Positions 1 through 5,135 of a stretch of 5,135 nt of DNA are shown here, piece after piece. The translations under genes were made by a program, and so were the position numbers. Source of the stretch: Pseudomonadota bacterium (lineage in GTDB: Bacteria > Pseudomonadota > Alphaproteobacteria > Rhizobiales > Rhizobiaceae); the NCBI GenBank assembly GCA_023428515.1, contig JAEYXI010000679.1, forward strand, positions 1 through 5,135, read 5' to 3'. Numbering within the stretch: position 1 is the stretch's first letter; each line of letters begins with the position of its first letter. The notes under the pieces were generated by a model. That model ran no database searches. It saw only the letters and a list, made by a program, of their open reading frames with translations, and was not told the origin of the DNA.

Positions 1-125
1 CGCTGGTGCTGGCGCTGGCCGCCTATTTCGGCTTCGCCCGCGCGCTCGGCGTCAACATAGGCGCCGGCTATATCGAGAACACGCTGAATGTCGTCATCGA
101 TATCGTGCTCGGGCTGAGGAACTGA
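1..125 (+). CDS. TctB-family small membrane subunit of a tripartite tricarboxylate transporter (3' end only)
   Basis: Only the last 40 codons are present, in the frame starting at base 3, ending in TGA at 123-125. The visible tail opens with a hydrophobic membrane segment (LVLALAAYFGFARALGV), continues through a glycine-containing linker, and ends in a second hydrophobic stretch (NVVIDIVLGL) before a short RN terminus. This fits the C-terminal end of TctB, the small four-helix membrane subunit that pairs with TctA in the inner membrane. The stronger evidence is position: the stop is 3 nt before the start of a clear tctA-like gene, the usual tctB-tctA order. The tail alone is too short for firm family assignment, so the call rests largely on context. 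The rest of the gene, and probably a tctC-type binding-protein gene, should lie to the left. Confidence 0.75.
   Translation, partial: LVLALAAYFGFARALGVNIGAGYIENTLNVVIDIVLGLRN
116..120 (+). promoter_or_regulatory. Ribosome binding site of the tctA-like gene
   Basis: GAGGA lies 8 nt before the ATG at 129, inside the last codons of the upstream gene. It supports this start and suggests that translation of the two subunits is coupled. Confidence 0.65.
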
Positions 126-128
126 CCG

Positions 129-1652
129 ATGGACACACTCAGCTCCCTCGCCAACGGCTTCGCCGTCGCCTTCACGCCGATCAATCTGATGTGGTGCCTG
201 GTCGGCACGACGCTCGGCACCGCGATCGGCGTGCTGCCGGGACTAGGACCGGCGCTGACCATCGCGCTTCTCTTGCCGATCACCTACCAGGTGGCGCCGG
301 AAGCCTCGTTCATCCTCTTCGCCGGCATCTATTACGGCGCCATGTATGGCGGCTCGACCACCTCGATCCTGCTCAACACGCCGGGCGAGAGCGCCACCAT
401 CGTGACCGCGCTGGAGGGCAACAAGATGGCCCGCTCCGGGCGCGGCGGCGCGGCGCTGGCGACCGCCGCGATCGGCTCCTTCGTCGCCGGCACGATCGGC
501 ACGCTCGGCGTCACCTTCCTCGCGCCGGTGGTCGTCAGCTTCGCGCTGGCTTTCGGCCCGGCCGAATATTTCTCGCTGATGGTGCTGTCCTTCGTCATGG
601 TGTCGGCGGTGCTGGGCTCGTCGACGGTGCGCGGGCTGTCCTCGCTGTTCTTCGGCTTCTTCCTCGGCATGATCGGGGTCGATATCCAGACAGGCCAGCC
701 GCGCTTCACCTTCGGGCTGACGGAACTGCTCGATGGTGTGAGCGTGATCATCGTGGCGGTCGGGCTCTTCGCGGTCGGCGAGACGCTCTACGTCGCCTCG
801 CGGCGCTATGCCGGCAAGGATGAGATCGTGCCGCTGAAGGGCTCGCTCTACATGACGGCGCAGGAATGGAGCCGCTCGTGGAAGGCGTGGATCCGCGGCG
901 CGCTCATCGGCTTCCCGATCGGCGCGCTGCCGGCCGGCGGCGCCGAGATCCCAACCTTTCTGTCCTACGCAGCAGAGAAGAAGTTGTCGAAGCACAAGGA
1001 GGAGTTCGGCACCACCGGCGCGATCGAGGGCGTCGCCGGGCCTGAGGCGGCGAACAACGCGTCGGCCGCGGGCGTGCTGGTGCCGATGCTGACGCTCGGA
1101 CTGCCGACCTCGGCGACGGCCGCGATCATGCTGTCCGCCTTCCAGAGCTACGGCATCCAGCCGGGACCGCTGCTCCTGACCACACAGGCGAACCTCGTCT
1201 GGGGCCTGATCGCCTCGCTGTTCATCGCCAACGTGCTGCTCGTCGTGCTCAACCTGCCGCTGATCGGGCTCTGGGTGCGGCTGCTCAAAATCCCTGCGCC
1301 GCAGCTCTATGCCGGCATATTGGTCTTCGCCACCGTAGGCAGCTACGGCATTTCGCAGTCGCCGGTCGACCTCGTTCTGCTCTACCTGCTCGGCGCGGTC
1401 GGCTTCCTGATGCGGCGCTTCGATTTTCCGACGGCGCCCGTCATCATCGGCATGATCCTCGGGCCGCTGGCTGAAGCACAATTCCGCCGGGCAATGACCA
1501 TCTCCAACGGCGACTGGACGGTGTTCTACACGCATCCGCTGTCGTTGACGCTGTTGCTGCTCGCGCTGGCGGCACTGGTCGCGCCGCGAATCTGGAAGGT
1601 CATCCAACATCGCCGCCTGCGCGGACAGGAACCGATACCTGGCGATGCCTGA
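129..1652 (+). CDS. tctA: TctA-family large membrane subunit of a tripartite tricarboxylate transporter
   Basis: A 507-residue protein, the usual length for TctA. It is an inner-membrane permease that, with TctB and a periplasmic TctC-type binding protein, imports carboxylates in an ion-coupled, ATP-independent way. Signature blocks appear in order: GVLPGLGP (34-41), [20 protein letters not shown] (68-87), [15 protein letters not shown] (266-280), [11 protein letters not shown] (301-311) and [15 protein letters not shown] (321-335). The two glycine/proline-rich halves match the repeated fold expected of the family. About a dozen hydrophobic segments are spread along the chain, including roughly 109-135, 145-162, 170-184, 203-219, 313-337, 355-380, 412-427 and 470-487. 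The C-terminus is short and basic ([14 protein letters not shown]). The ATG has a good Shine-Dalgarno 8 nt upstream. The gene is flanked by the tctB-like tail and overlaps the CoA-transferase gene. The family is certain. The substrate (citrate, another carboxylate or an aromatic acid) cannot be told from the permease. Confidence 0.95.
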   Translation: MDTLSSLANGFAVAFTPINLMWCLVGTTLGTAIGVLPGLGPALTIALLLPITYQVAPEASFILFAGIYYGAMYGGSTTSILLNTPGESATIVTALEGNKMARSGRGGAALATAAIGSFVAGTIGTLGVTFLAPVVVSFALAFGPAEYFSLMVLSFVMVSAVLGSSTVRGLSSLFFGFFLGMIGVDIQTGQPRFTFGLTELLDGVSVIIVAVGLFAVGETLYVASRRYAGKDEIVPLKGSLYMTAQEWSRSWKAWIRGALIGFPIGALPAGGAEIPTFLSYAAEKKLSKHKEEFGTTGAIEGVAGPEAANNASAAGVLVPMLTLGLPTSATAAIMLSAFQSYGIQPGPLLLTTQANLVWGLIASLFIANVLLVVLNLPLIGLWVRLLKIPAPQLYAGILVFATVGSYGISQSPVDLVLLYLLGAVGFLMRRFDFPTAPVIIGMILGPLAEAQFRRAMTISNGDWTVFYTHPLSLTLLLLALAALVAPRIWKVIQHRRLRGQEPIPGDA

Positions 1653-2835
1653 CCCAAAACCTGCCGGGCTGCTGGCCGGCATACGCGTGCTCGACCTGAC
1701 CAATGTGCTGGCGGGACCCTATTGCGCCTACCAGCTCGCGCTGCTCGGCGCCGACGTCGTCAAGGTCGAGCAGCCTGCAGGTGGGGATCTGGCGCGCCAA
1801 CTCGGCGCTTCGCCAGAACTGAACAAGGCCGGCATGGGCGCGTCGTTCCTCGCGCAGAACGCCGGCAAACGGTCGGTGACGCTCGACCTCAAGAAGGAAG
1901 CCGACCGCGAGCGCTTTCTCGACCTAGTCGCCACGGCGGATGCGTTGGTGGAGAATTTCCGCCCGGGCGTCATGGCGCGGCTCGGCCTCGGCTACGAAGC
2001 ACTGAAGGCGGTACGGCCGGGGCTTGTCTATTGCGCTATCTCCGGCTTCGGCCAGACCGGGCCGATGCGCGACAACCCGGCCTATGACCAGATCATCCAG
2101 GGCCTGTCGGGCGTGATGAGCATCACCGGCACGGAAGAGACCGCGCCGCTGCGCGTCGGCTATCCGGTCTGCGATACTATCGGCGGACTGGCCGGCGCCT
2201 TCGCCATCGTATCGGCACTGCTGAGACAGAAGACGTCAGGCGAAGGCGCATTCCTCGACGTGTCGATGCTGGAATCCACGCTCTCCGCGATGGGCTGGCC
2301 GGTGTCGAACTACCTGACGGCGGGCGTCGAGCCCAAGCCGATGGGCAACGAGAACATGACGGCCGCGCCCTCGGGCACGTTCCGAACCGGCGACGGGCTG
2401 CTCAACATCGCGGCCAACAAGCAGGAGCAGTTCGTTGCGCTCTGCGGGCTGATCGGGCGGCCGGACCTGGCGGAAGATCCGCGCTTCGCCGAACGCGAGA
2501 CGCGCAAGAGGAACCGCGCCGAACTCAACGCGGCGATCGAGGAAGCGCTCGCCGTGCGACCGGCTGCGGTGTGGGAGGAGGCGCTCAACGCCGCGGGCGT
2601 GCCGGCCGGCCGCGTGCTGACGATCCCCGAAGTGCTGGCGGAGCCGCAGGTCGCGGGACGCGAAATGACGAGGCGCTTCGACGGCGTGCTGCCAGATGGA
2701 AAACCGCTGACGGTGGTGCGTGGCGGTTTTCTTGTCGACGGAGAGGCCCCCCTCCCAGCCTCGCCACCGCCAAAACTTGGCGAGCATTCGCAGGCGATAC
2801 TGGACAGCGTGGCCAAGCGAAAGTCCCAGATCTGA
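1645..2835 (+). CDS. CaiB/BaiF family (class III) CoA-transferase
   Basis: A 396-residue cytoplasmic enzyme, typical of class III CoA-transferases, which move CoA between carboxylic acids through an acyl-aspartyl intermediate. The N-terminal CoA-binding block is plain: [19 protein letters not shown] (10-28), then [15 protein letters not shown] (34-48). KRSVTLDLK (75-83) and [15 protein letters not shown] (103-117) follow. [10 protein letters not shown] (131-140) precedes [16 protein letters not shown], whose Asp148 aligns by motif with the catalytic aspartate of formyl-CoA transferase (Asp169). The C-terminal part carries [10 protein letters not shown] and ends with the usual PPPKLGEHS motif near 373-381. 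The ATG overlaps the tctA-like stop by 8 nt, so translation is probably coupled. A weak AGGA sits 14 nt upstream. The LAGIRVLDL block lies close behind Met1, as expected, supporting this start. Context implies activation of the imported acid. Donor and acceptor are unknown, and members annotated as racemases or carnitine CoA-transferases share the same fold. Confidence 0.95.
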   Translation: MPDPKPAGLLAGIRVLDLTNVLAGPYCAYQLALLGADVVKVEQPAGGDLARQLGASPELNKAGMGASFLAQNAGKRSVTLDLKKEADRERFLDLVATADALVENFRPGVMARLGLGYEALKAVRPGLVYCAISGFGQTGPMRDNPAYDQIIQGLSGVMSITGTEETAPLRVGYPVCDTIGGLAGAFAIVSALLRQKTSGEGAFLDVSMLESTLSAMGWPVSNYLTAGVEPKPMGNENMTAAPSGTFRTGDGLLNIAANKQEQFVALCGLIGRPDLAEDPRFAERETRKRNRAELNAAIEEALAVRPAAVWEEALNAAGVPAGRVLTIPEVLAEPQVAGREMTRRFDGVLPDGKPLTVVRGGFLVDGEAPLPASPPPKLGEHSQAILDSVAKRKSQI

Positions 2836-2847
2836 GCATCGCCCGGA

Positions 2848-2866
2848 GCCGGTCCGCGAGACCGGC
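2848..2866 (+). terminator. GC-rich hairpin just after the CoA-transferase gene
   Basis: A perfect 7-bp stem (GCCGGTC / GACCGGC) with a 5-nt loop CGCGA begins 12 nt after the operon's last stop codon. No T-run follows, so it is at best a weak intrinsic terminator or a 3'-end stabiliser. The position is its main support. Confidence 0.4.
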
Positions 2867-2897
2867 GGAAGCGGGTCAATCGACCATCCCAGCAAAG

Positions 2898-2929
2898 AGA
2901 AGAGGCATGTCTTTCGACGTGCCTCTTCT
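2898..2929. terminator. Strong hairpin between convergent genes, probable bidirectional terminator
   Basis: A 14-bp stem with one T:G wobble (arms 2898-2911 and 2916-2929) closes a 4-nt loop TTTC. It lies 62 nt after the CoA-transferase stop and 14 nt after the fecR-like stop, where the two convergent transcripts would meet. Downstream on the - strand the sequence reads CTTTGCT, a weak T-rich stretch. On the + strand GCAAAAG follows, with no T-run. This suggests it ends the - strand transcript better than the operon, although the stem alone may stall or protect both. Confidence 0.6.
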
Positions 2930-2943
2930 GCAAAAGTCGATCG

Positions 2944-3771
2944 TCAGGACCTGTTCGACCGTGCGCTGCGGCTGTTCGAGTTGTAGTTGCCGTCGGGACC
3001 ACAATCTGGATCCGGATCGGGGTCGGGATCGGGGGCACTCCGCGACCGCTGGTTACGGTTCTCGTTACGGCTCCCGGGCTCCTTGTTCGGCGACGCCACC
3101 GATAGGCCGCAACTGCTGCCAAACCCATTGTATCCAGACGAAAGCCGCTGACGACCTGACAGGAACGGGAACGCCTGGTCTGTTCCGACCGTAGCGAAAA
3201 TACTGGAATTGACCCGGGAGGGATCGCTGACCCCACCGCCGGGAGTGGCGACGACGACATCGCAGCGCCGCCTCAGTTCGCGGCACCCGTTGGAGCCGCA
3301 GAACGTCGCTGCTCCGGACAGGAGCACGACCGCTGTGACGCCGCCACGGCCGACAAAGACGTCGAACCTCGTGCCGCGTATGCCGATCGTGCCGGCCGGC
3401 GTGACGATCTGGTAGGCATCCGACTTCGACTTGCCGCTGATCCAGCGGAACGAGCCGCGGGCAGCATTCAGCGTCAACCGGTTGAACGTCTTGGAGTCGT
3501 CGTAGACGAAACGGTCGATGACGACGGACGAATTGCCGCCGACGGCGAACTTCGTGCCGTCGCGGAATGTGAACTCGCCGAGCCCGCTCCGCGACGTCCG
3601 GATGCGCTCGTCGCGATAAACCGGCGAACGAACGGCGAGCGAACCAGCGCCACCCGTGACGGAGGTCCTGATGAGCGTCGCCTGGCCTACCTGTTCTTGC
3701 GATACTGCGGGAAATGCACTGGAGATTATGATGGTTGCGGCTGCGGATACCCTTCTCAGCAATGCCCTCAT
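2944..3771 (-). CDS. Secreted FecR-domain protein (stand-alone, not an anti-sigma factor)
   Basis: A 275-residue protein with an N-terminal signal peptide: basic MRALLRR, a hydrophobic core to about residue 20, and a likely cut after AVS (24/25). The rest should be periplasmic or exported. The FecR domain spans about 44-155: GEFTFRDGTKFAVGGNSSVVID (65-86), then GSFRW (106-110), and the diagnostic VTPAGTIGIRGTRFDVFVG (123-141). Classical FecR proteins have a cytoplasmic anti-sigma region and a membrane helix; both are absent, so a role in sigma-factor signalling is unlikely. Cysteines at 158, 163, 170, 221 and 257 could form disulfides. After about residue 230 the chain is low in complexity: a basic Asn/Arg/Ser stretch, five Pro-Asp repeats (247-256), then an Asn/Ser/Arg tail. 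The start is supported by GGAGGG 4 nt upstream and by the signal peptide beginning there. No sigma factor or TonB receptor gene is in view. Function is unknown; a binding or scaffold role is only a guess. Confidence 0.88.
   Translation of the reverse strand: MRALLRRVSAAATIIISSAFPAVSQEQVGQATLIRTSVTGGAGSLAVRSPVYRDERIRTSRSGLGEFTFRDGTKFAVGGNSSVVIDRFVYDDSKTFNRLTLNAARGSFRWISGKSKSDAYQIVTPAGTIGIRGTRFDVFVGRGGVTAVVLLSGAATFCGSNGCRELRRRCDVVVATPGGGVSDPSRVNSSIFATVGTDQAFPFLSGRQRLSSGYNGFGSSCGLSVASPNKEPGSRNENRNQRSRSAPDPDPDPDPDCGPDGNYNSNSRSARSNRS
3004..3033 (-). repeat. Hexanucleotide tandem repeat encoding five Pro-Asp pairs
   Basis: Five imperfect 6-bp units (GGATCC, GGATCG and GGGTCG types on the + strand) encode residues 247-256 of the FecR-domain protein. 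Units differ at third positions and stay in frame, so copy-number change would alter tail length without breaking the gene. Confidence 0.75.
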
Positions 3772-3775
3772 GGAA

Positions 3776-3781
3776 CCCTCC
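3776..3781 (-). promoter_or_regulatory. Ribosome binding site of the FecR-domain gene
   Basis: On the - strand GGAGGG stands 4 nt before the ATG at 3771. The match is strong and the spacing slightly short. The upstream frame stays open back to a TAA at 3850-3852, so this site, with the signal peptide, decides the start. Confidence 0.65.
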
Positions 3782-3821
3782 GGGCCTGAACTCGGTATGC
3801 CGAAATTATCCTGGTGCCTCT

Positions 3822-3859
3822 GTAACGCCTTTATGCCGGACGGTTTACGTTACGTTACC
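3822..3859. promoter_or_regulatory. TTACG tandem repeat with an opposed GTAACG half-site upstream of the FecR-domain gene; possible operator or promoter
   Basis: On the + strand TTACG, TTACG, TTACC follow one another at 3845-3859, giving two overlapping CGTTAC hexamers. GTAACG, their reverse complement, sits at 3822-3827. Such repeated half-sites 50-90 nt before a start codon resemble a regulator-binding region. On the - strand, GTAACG (3853-3858) and CATAAA (3830-3835) are 17 nt apart, a poor fit to a sigma-70 promoter (3 of 6 and 4 of 6 bases). The repeat is directly visible. Its regulatory role is inferred. Confidence 0.3.
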
Positions 3860-3912
3860 TTGAGGTCTCCAGCAAGCCGTATGCTTTGGTGGGCAAGGCG
3901 TTGCGCATTCAT
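3850..3912 (-). CDS. Candidate 20-residue small or leader ORF upstream of the FecR-domain gene
   Basis: On the - strand an ATG at 3912 is preceded by AGAGGGA with 5 nt between GAGGG and ATG, an initiation signal as good as those of the real genes here. It encodes MNAQRLAHQSIRLAGDLKVT and ends with TAA at 3850-3852, inside the TTACG tandem repeat. The ORF lies 78 nt before the fecR-like ATG and is in the same frame, separated only by this TAA and 26 sense codons. I do not recognise the peptide. It has no signal peptide and no run of one amino acid that would mark a classical attenuation leader. It could be a regulatory upstream ORF, a small protein or chance. Confidence 0.25.
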   Translation of the reverse strand: MNAQRLAHQSIRLAGDLKVT

Positions 3913-4096
3913 AAGATCCCTCTAAAGGATAACCGGCGAAACGAAGGGCGATCGGTTATTGTCGGAGTCCGACGCCTTCGCCAGCACGGCGCGCCGCGCT
4001 CGGGGGCGATGCCATACCGGGGTCCGGCTCGACCGGTTATGGAGAGGGCTCGGGCGGCGACTGCGGGAGACCGGCTAGTTAGGCTGACGCAAACAA
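3860..4096. other. Intergenic region rich in inverted repeats, no supported RNA gene
   Basis: Apart from the start of the candidate small ORF, no gene is convincing here. Structures seen are: ATAACCG / CGGTTAT at 3929-3935 and 3953-3959 (17-nt loop); the odd palindrome GTCGGA-G-TCCGAC at 3961-3973; the 10-bp palindrome CGGCGCGCCG at 3987-3996; and CCATACCGG (4012-4020) pairing with CCGGTTATGG (4033-4042) with one bulged T. The 8-mer ATAACCGG (3929-3936) also returns inverted as CCGGTTAT at 4033-4040. No tRNA-like cloverleaf or known riboswitch core was found by eye. Confidence 0.45.
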
Positions 4097-4121
4097 GCCG
4101 CCCGCCAATAAGGCAGGCGGC
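4091..4121 (-). terminator. Rho-independent terminator of the alpha/beta hydrolase gene
   Basis: Arms 4097-4106 and 4112-4121 form a 10-bp GC-rich stem with one U:G wobble and a 5-nt loop. On the - strand TTGTTTG follows directly, a fair U-tract. The stem starts 12 nt after the hydrolase stop codon. The short TTT on the other side could give weak action on the + strand. It separates the hydrolase transcript from the FecR-domain gene on the same strand. Confidence 0.8.
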
Positions 4122-4132
4122 CTTTGACGTGC

Positions 4133-4969
4133 TCAACCCTTGATGAAGGCGAGCAGGTCGGCGTTGAGGATGTCGGCATGCGTCGTCAGCATGCCGTGCG
4201 GGAAGCCGGGATAGGTCTTGAGCGTACCGTTCCTGAGAATCTTCGACGACAGCGGCGCCGAATTCGCATAGGGCACGATCTGGTCGTCGTCGCCGTGCAT
4301 GACGAGCGTCGGCACCGAGATCGCCTTCAGATCCTCGGTCTGGTCGGTTTCCGAGAAAGCCTTGATGCCGTCGTAATGCGCCTTCGCGCCGCCTATCATG
4401 CCTTGGCGCCACCAGTTCCGGATGACGCCCTGGTCGACCTTCGCGCCGGGACGGTTGTAGCCGTAGAAGGGACCGCTCGGCAGATCGAGGAAGAACTGCG
4501 CGCGATTGTCGGCCAGCGCCTTGCGCAAACCGTCGAACACATCGATCGGCAGGCCGCCGGGGTTCTTGTCGGTCTTGACCATCAGCGGCGGCACCGCGCT
4601 GACCAGCACCGCCTTGGCGACGCGGCCCTGCGGCTCGCCGTGTTTGGCGACATAGCGCGCGACCTGCCCTCCGCCGGTGGAGTGGCCGATATGGACCGAG
4701 TTCCTGAGATCGAGATGCTCGACGACGGCCGAGGCGTCGGCCGCGTAATGGTCCATGTCGTGGCCGCTGTCGCCCTCCCACGAGCGGCCGTGGCCGCGCC
4801 GGTCATGCGCGACCACGCGAAAACCCTTGTCCAGGAAGAACAGCATCTGGTTGTCCCAGTCGTCCGCCGACCGCGGCCAACCGTGGTGGAAATGGATGGG
4901 CTGGGCGTCCTTGGGACCCCAATCCTTGTAGAAAATCTCGATGCCGTCCTTGGTCGTGATCGTGCCCAT
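4133..4969 (-). CDS. Alpha/beta hydrolase of the cofactor-free chloroperoxidase (perhydrolase/esterase) family
   Basis: A 278-residue cytoplasmic enzyme with no signal peptide, typical of the non-heme chloroperoxidases and the related Pseudomonas fluorescens aryl esterase. The oxyanion-hole motif [12 protein letters not shown] is at 28-39. The nucleophile elbow [12 protein letters not shown] (95-106) gives Ser97, HGDDDQIVP (225-233) gives Asp229, and GFPHGM (255-260) gives His258. The Asp-to-His spacing of 29 matches that esterase. Cap-domain sequence lies between about 125 and 210. These enzymes hydrolyse esters and, in acetate, form peracids that can oxidise halides; the native substrate is usually unknown. 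A longer reading from 5017 adds 16 residues, but the family typically begins MGTITTKDG and AAGGGGA-type spacing favours the ATG at 4969, where AAGGGGA lies 6 nt upstream. The gene seems monocistronic, with its own terminator. Chloroperoxidase describes family, not proven activity. Confidence 0.93.
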   Translation of the reverse strand: MGTITTKDGIEIFYKDWGPKDAQPIHFHHGWPRSADDWDNQMLFFLDKGFRVVAHDRRGHGRSWEGDSGHDMDHYAADASAVVEHLDLRNSVHIGHSTGGGQVARYVAKHGEPQGRVAKAVLVSAVPPLMVKTDKNPGGLPIDVFDGLRKALADNRAQFFLDLPSGPFYGYNRPGAKVDQGVIRNWWRQGMIGGAKAHYDGIKAFSETDQTEDLKAISVPTLVMHGDDDQIVPYANSAPLSSKILRNGTLKTYPGFPHGMLTTHADILNADLLAFIKG

Positions 4970-4975
4970 CGCTTG

Positions 4976-4982
4976 TCCCCTT
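4976..4982 (-). promoter_or_regulatory. Ribosome binding site that sets the hydrolase start
   Basis: On the - strand AAGGGGA lies 6 nt before the ATG at 4969. It supports this start over the in-frame ATG at 5017, which would add a basic 16-residue leader absent from the family's usual N-terminus. Confidence 0.6.
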
Positions 4983-5011
4983 ACCCTCGCTGATCTGGCA
5001 GGATTCCGGCA

Positions 5012-5036
5012 GAGCACGCATCAGCGCAGCGTGCTC
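5012..5036. repeat. Perfect 8-bp inverted repeat upstream of the hydrolase gene
   Basis: GAGCACGC and GCGTGCTC are exact inverse copies around a 9-nt spacer, 43 nt before the hydrolase start. It could form a hairpin in the mRNA leader, serve as an operator, or belong to the repeat cluster that runs to 5130. Confidence 0.5.
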
Positions 5037-5052
5037 AATCTCATTCGCAGGA

Positions 5053-5065
5053 TGCGCGTAGCGCA
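5053..5065. repeat. Short inverted repeat TGCGC-GTA-GCGCA
   Basis: Five perfect base pairs around a 3-nt spacer. This is weak alone in GC-rich DNA and is listed because it lies between two longer inverted repeats. Confidence 0.3.
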
Positions 5066-5114
5066 AACCGATGGTCAAGGCTCGCTTCGCCTCGTACCGC
5101 TCAAAGGGCGGCCG

Positions 5115-5130
5115 GCACTGGATGCAGTGC
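5115..5130. repeat. Perfect hairpin GCACTG-GATG-CAGTGC near the right edge
   Basis: Six perfect base pairs and a 4-nt loop. No T-run follows on either strand within the window, so a terminator role is unsupported. The element may continue past the edge. Confidence 0.4.
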
Positions 5131-5135
5131 TGAAT

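Noticed and set aside
243..1703. A 486-codon open frame on the - strand antisense to the tctA-like gene
   Set aside because: Its product is full of Arg, Glu, Gln, Asp and His with no domain, as expected for the antisense of GC-rich codons. The + strand frame has clear TctA motifs.
2310..3260. A long - strand open frame crossing the CoA-transferase and FecR-domain genes
   Set aside because: It runs across two well-supported genes and the intergenic hairpins, and the Arg/Ser/Pro-rich product has no recognisable domain.
2944..3771. FecR-type anti-sigma regulator of iron uptake
   Set aside because: There is an export signal, no cytoplasmic anti-sigma segment or membrane helix, and no sigma factor or TonB-dependent receptor gene nearby.
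3860..4096. A tRNA, riboswitch or CRISPR array in the gap
   Set aside because: No cloverleaf, T-loop motif, known aptamer core or regularly spaced direct repeats could be found. Only scattered inverted repeats are present.
3886..4143. An 85-codon + strand frame in the gap
   Set aside because: It runs through the terminator hairpin and into the hydrolase 3' end, has no good ribosome binding site, and its basic product has no familiar features.
3909..4781. A 290-codon - strand frame overlapping the hydrolase gene
   Set aside because: It is an out-of-frame shadow rich in Arg, Gly and Ala, passes through the terminator, and lacks the catalytic motifs seen in the true frame.
4970..5017. A 16-residue N-terminal extension of the hydrolase
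   Set aside because: The basic leader is not a signal peptide, the family typically begins MGTITTKDG, and the later ATG has the better ribosome binding site.
4803..5078. A 91-codon - strand frame overlapping the hydrolase start, open to the window edge if extended
   Set aside because: It starts at a TTG, overlaps about 167 nt of the strongly supported hydrolase gene, and its C-terminal part is a shadow of that gene. A real short peptide in the upstream part cannot be ruled out but has no support.
5050..5078. A sigma-70 promoter with TTGACC on the - strand upstream of the hydrolase
   Set aside because: The -35 box is good (- strand, 5073-5078), but the expected -10 position reads GCATCC and no TATAAT-like box is close.

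Overview
The window is high-GC DNA with GC-rich codon third positions. Its gene families (a tripartite tricarboxylate transporter, a class III CoA-transferase, a periplasmic FecR-domain protein and a chloroperoxidase-type alpha/beta hydrolase) suggest an alphaproteobacterium of the Rhizobiales, perhaps Mesorhizobium-like. That placement is inferred from composition and gene style, not from a marker gene.

Layout. Bases 1-2835 (+ strand) hold the distal part of one operon. It starts with the tail of a TctB-like small membrane subunit (cut by the window edge), followed after 3 nt by a complete TctA-family large membrane subunit (129-1652). A complete CaiB/BaiF family CoA-transferase (1645-2835) overlaps the tctA-like gene by 8 nt. 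Bases 2836-2943 are a convergent intergenic region with two hairpins. A secreted FecR-domain protein lies on the - strand at 2944-3771. The 361-nt gap 3772-4132 holds the fecR leader (a 20-codon candidate small ORF, a short TTACG tandem repeat, several inverted repeats) and a good rho-independent terminator at 4097-4121 for the next gene. A chloroperoxidase/esterase-type alpha/beta hydrolase lies on the - strand at 4133-4969. Bases 4970-5135 are its 5' region, with three inverted repeats and no supported gene.

How the genes work together. The TctB/TctA pair should import an organic acid captured by a periplasmic TctC-type binding protein, whose gene is not in view. The translationally coupled CoA-transferase probably moves CoA onto that acid or a derivative, so import and activation would be made together. 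The substrate cannot be read from the sequence. The fecR-like gene and the hydrolase gene share a strand, but the terminator between them and their separate leaders argue for separate transcription. Neither has an evident link to the transport operon.

I found no RNA gene, CRISPR array, insertion sequence or phage gene. Nothing in the window clearly amounts to a new system. The least explained parts are the fecR leader, the tail of the FecR protein, and the inverted-repeat cluster at the right end.
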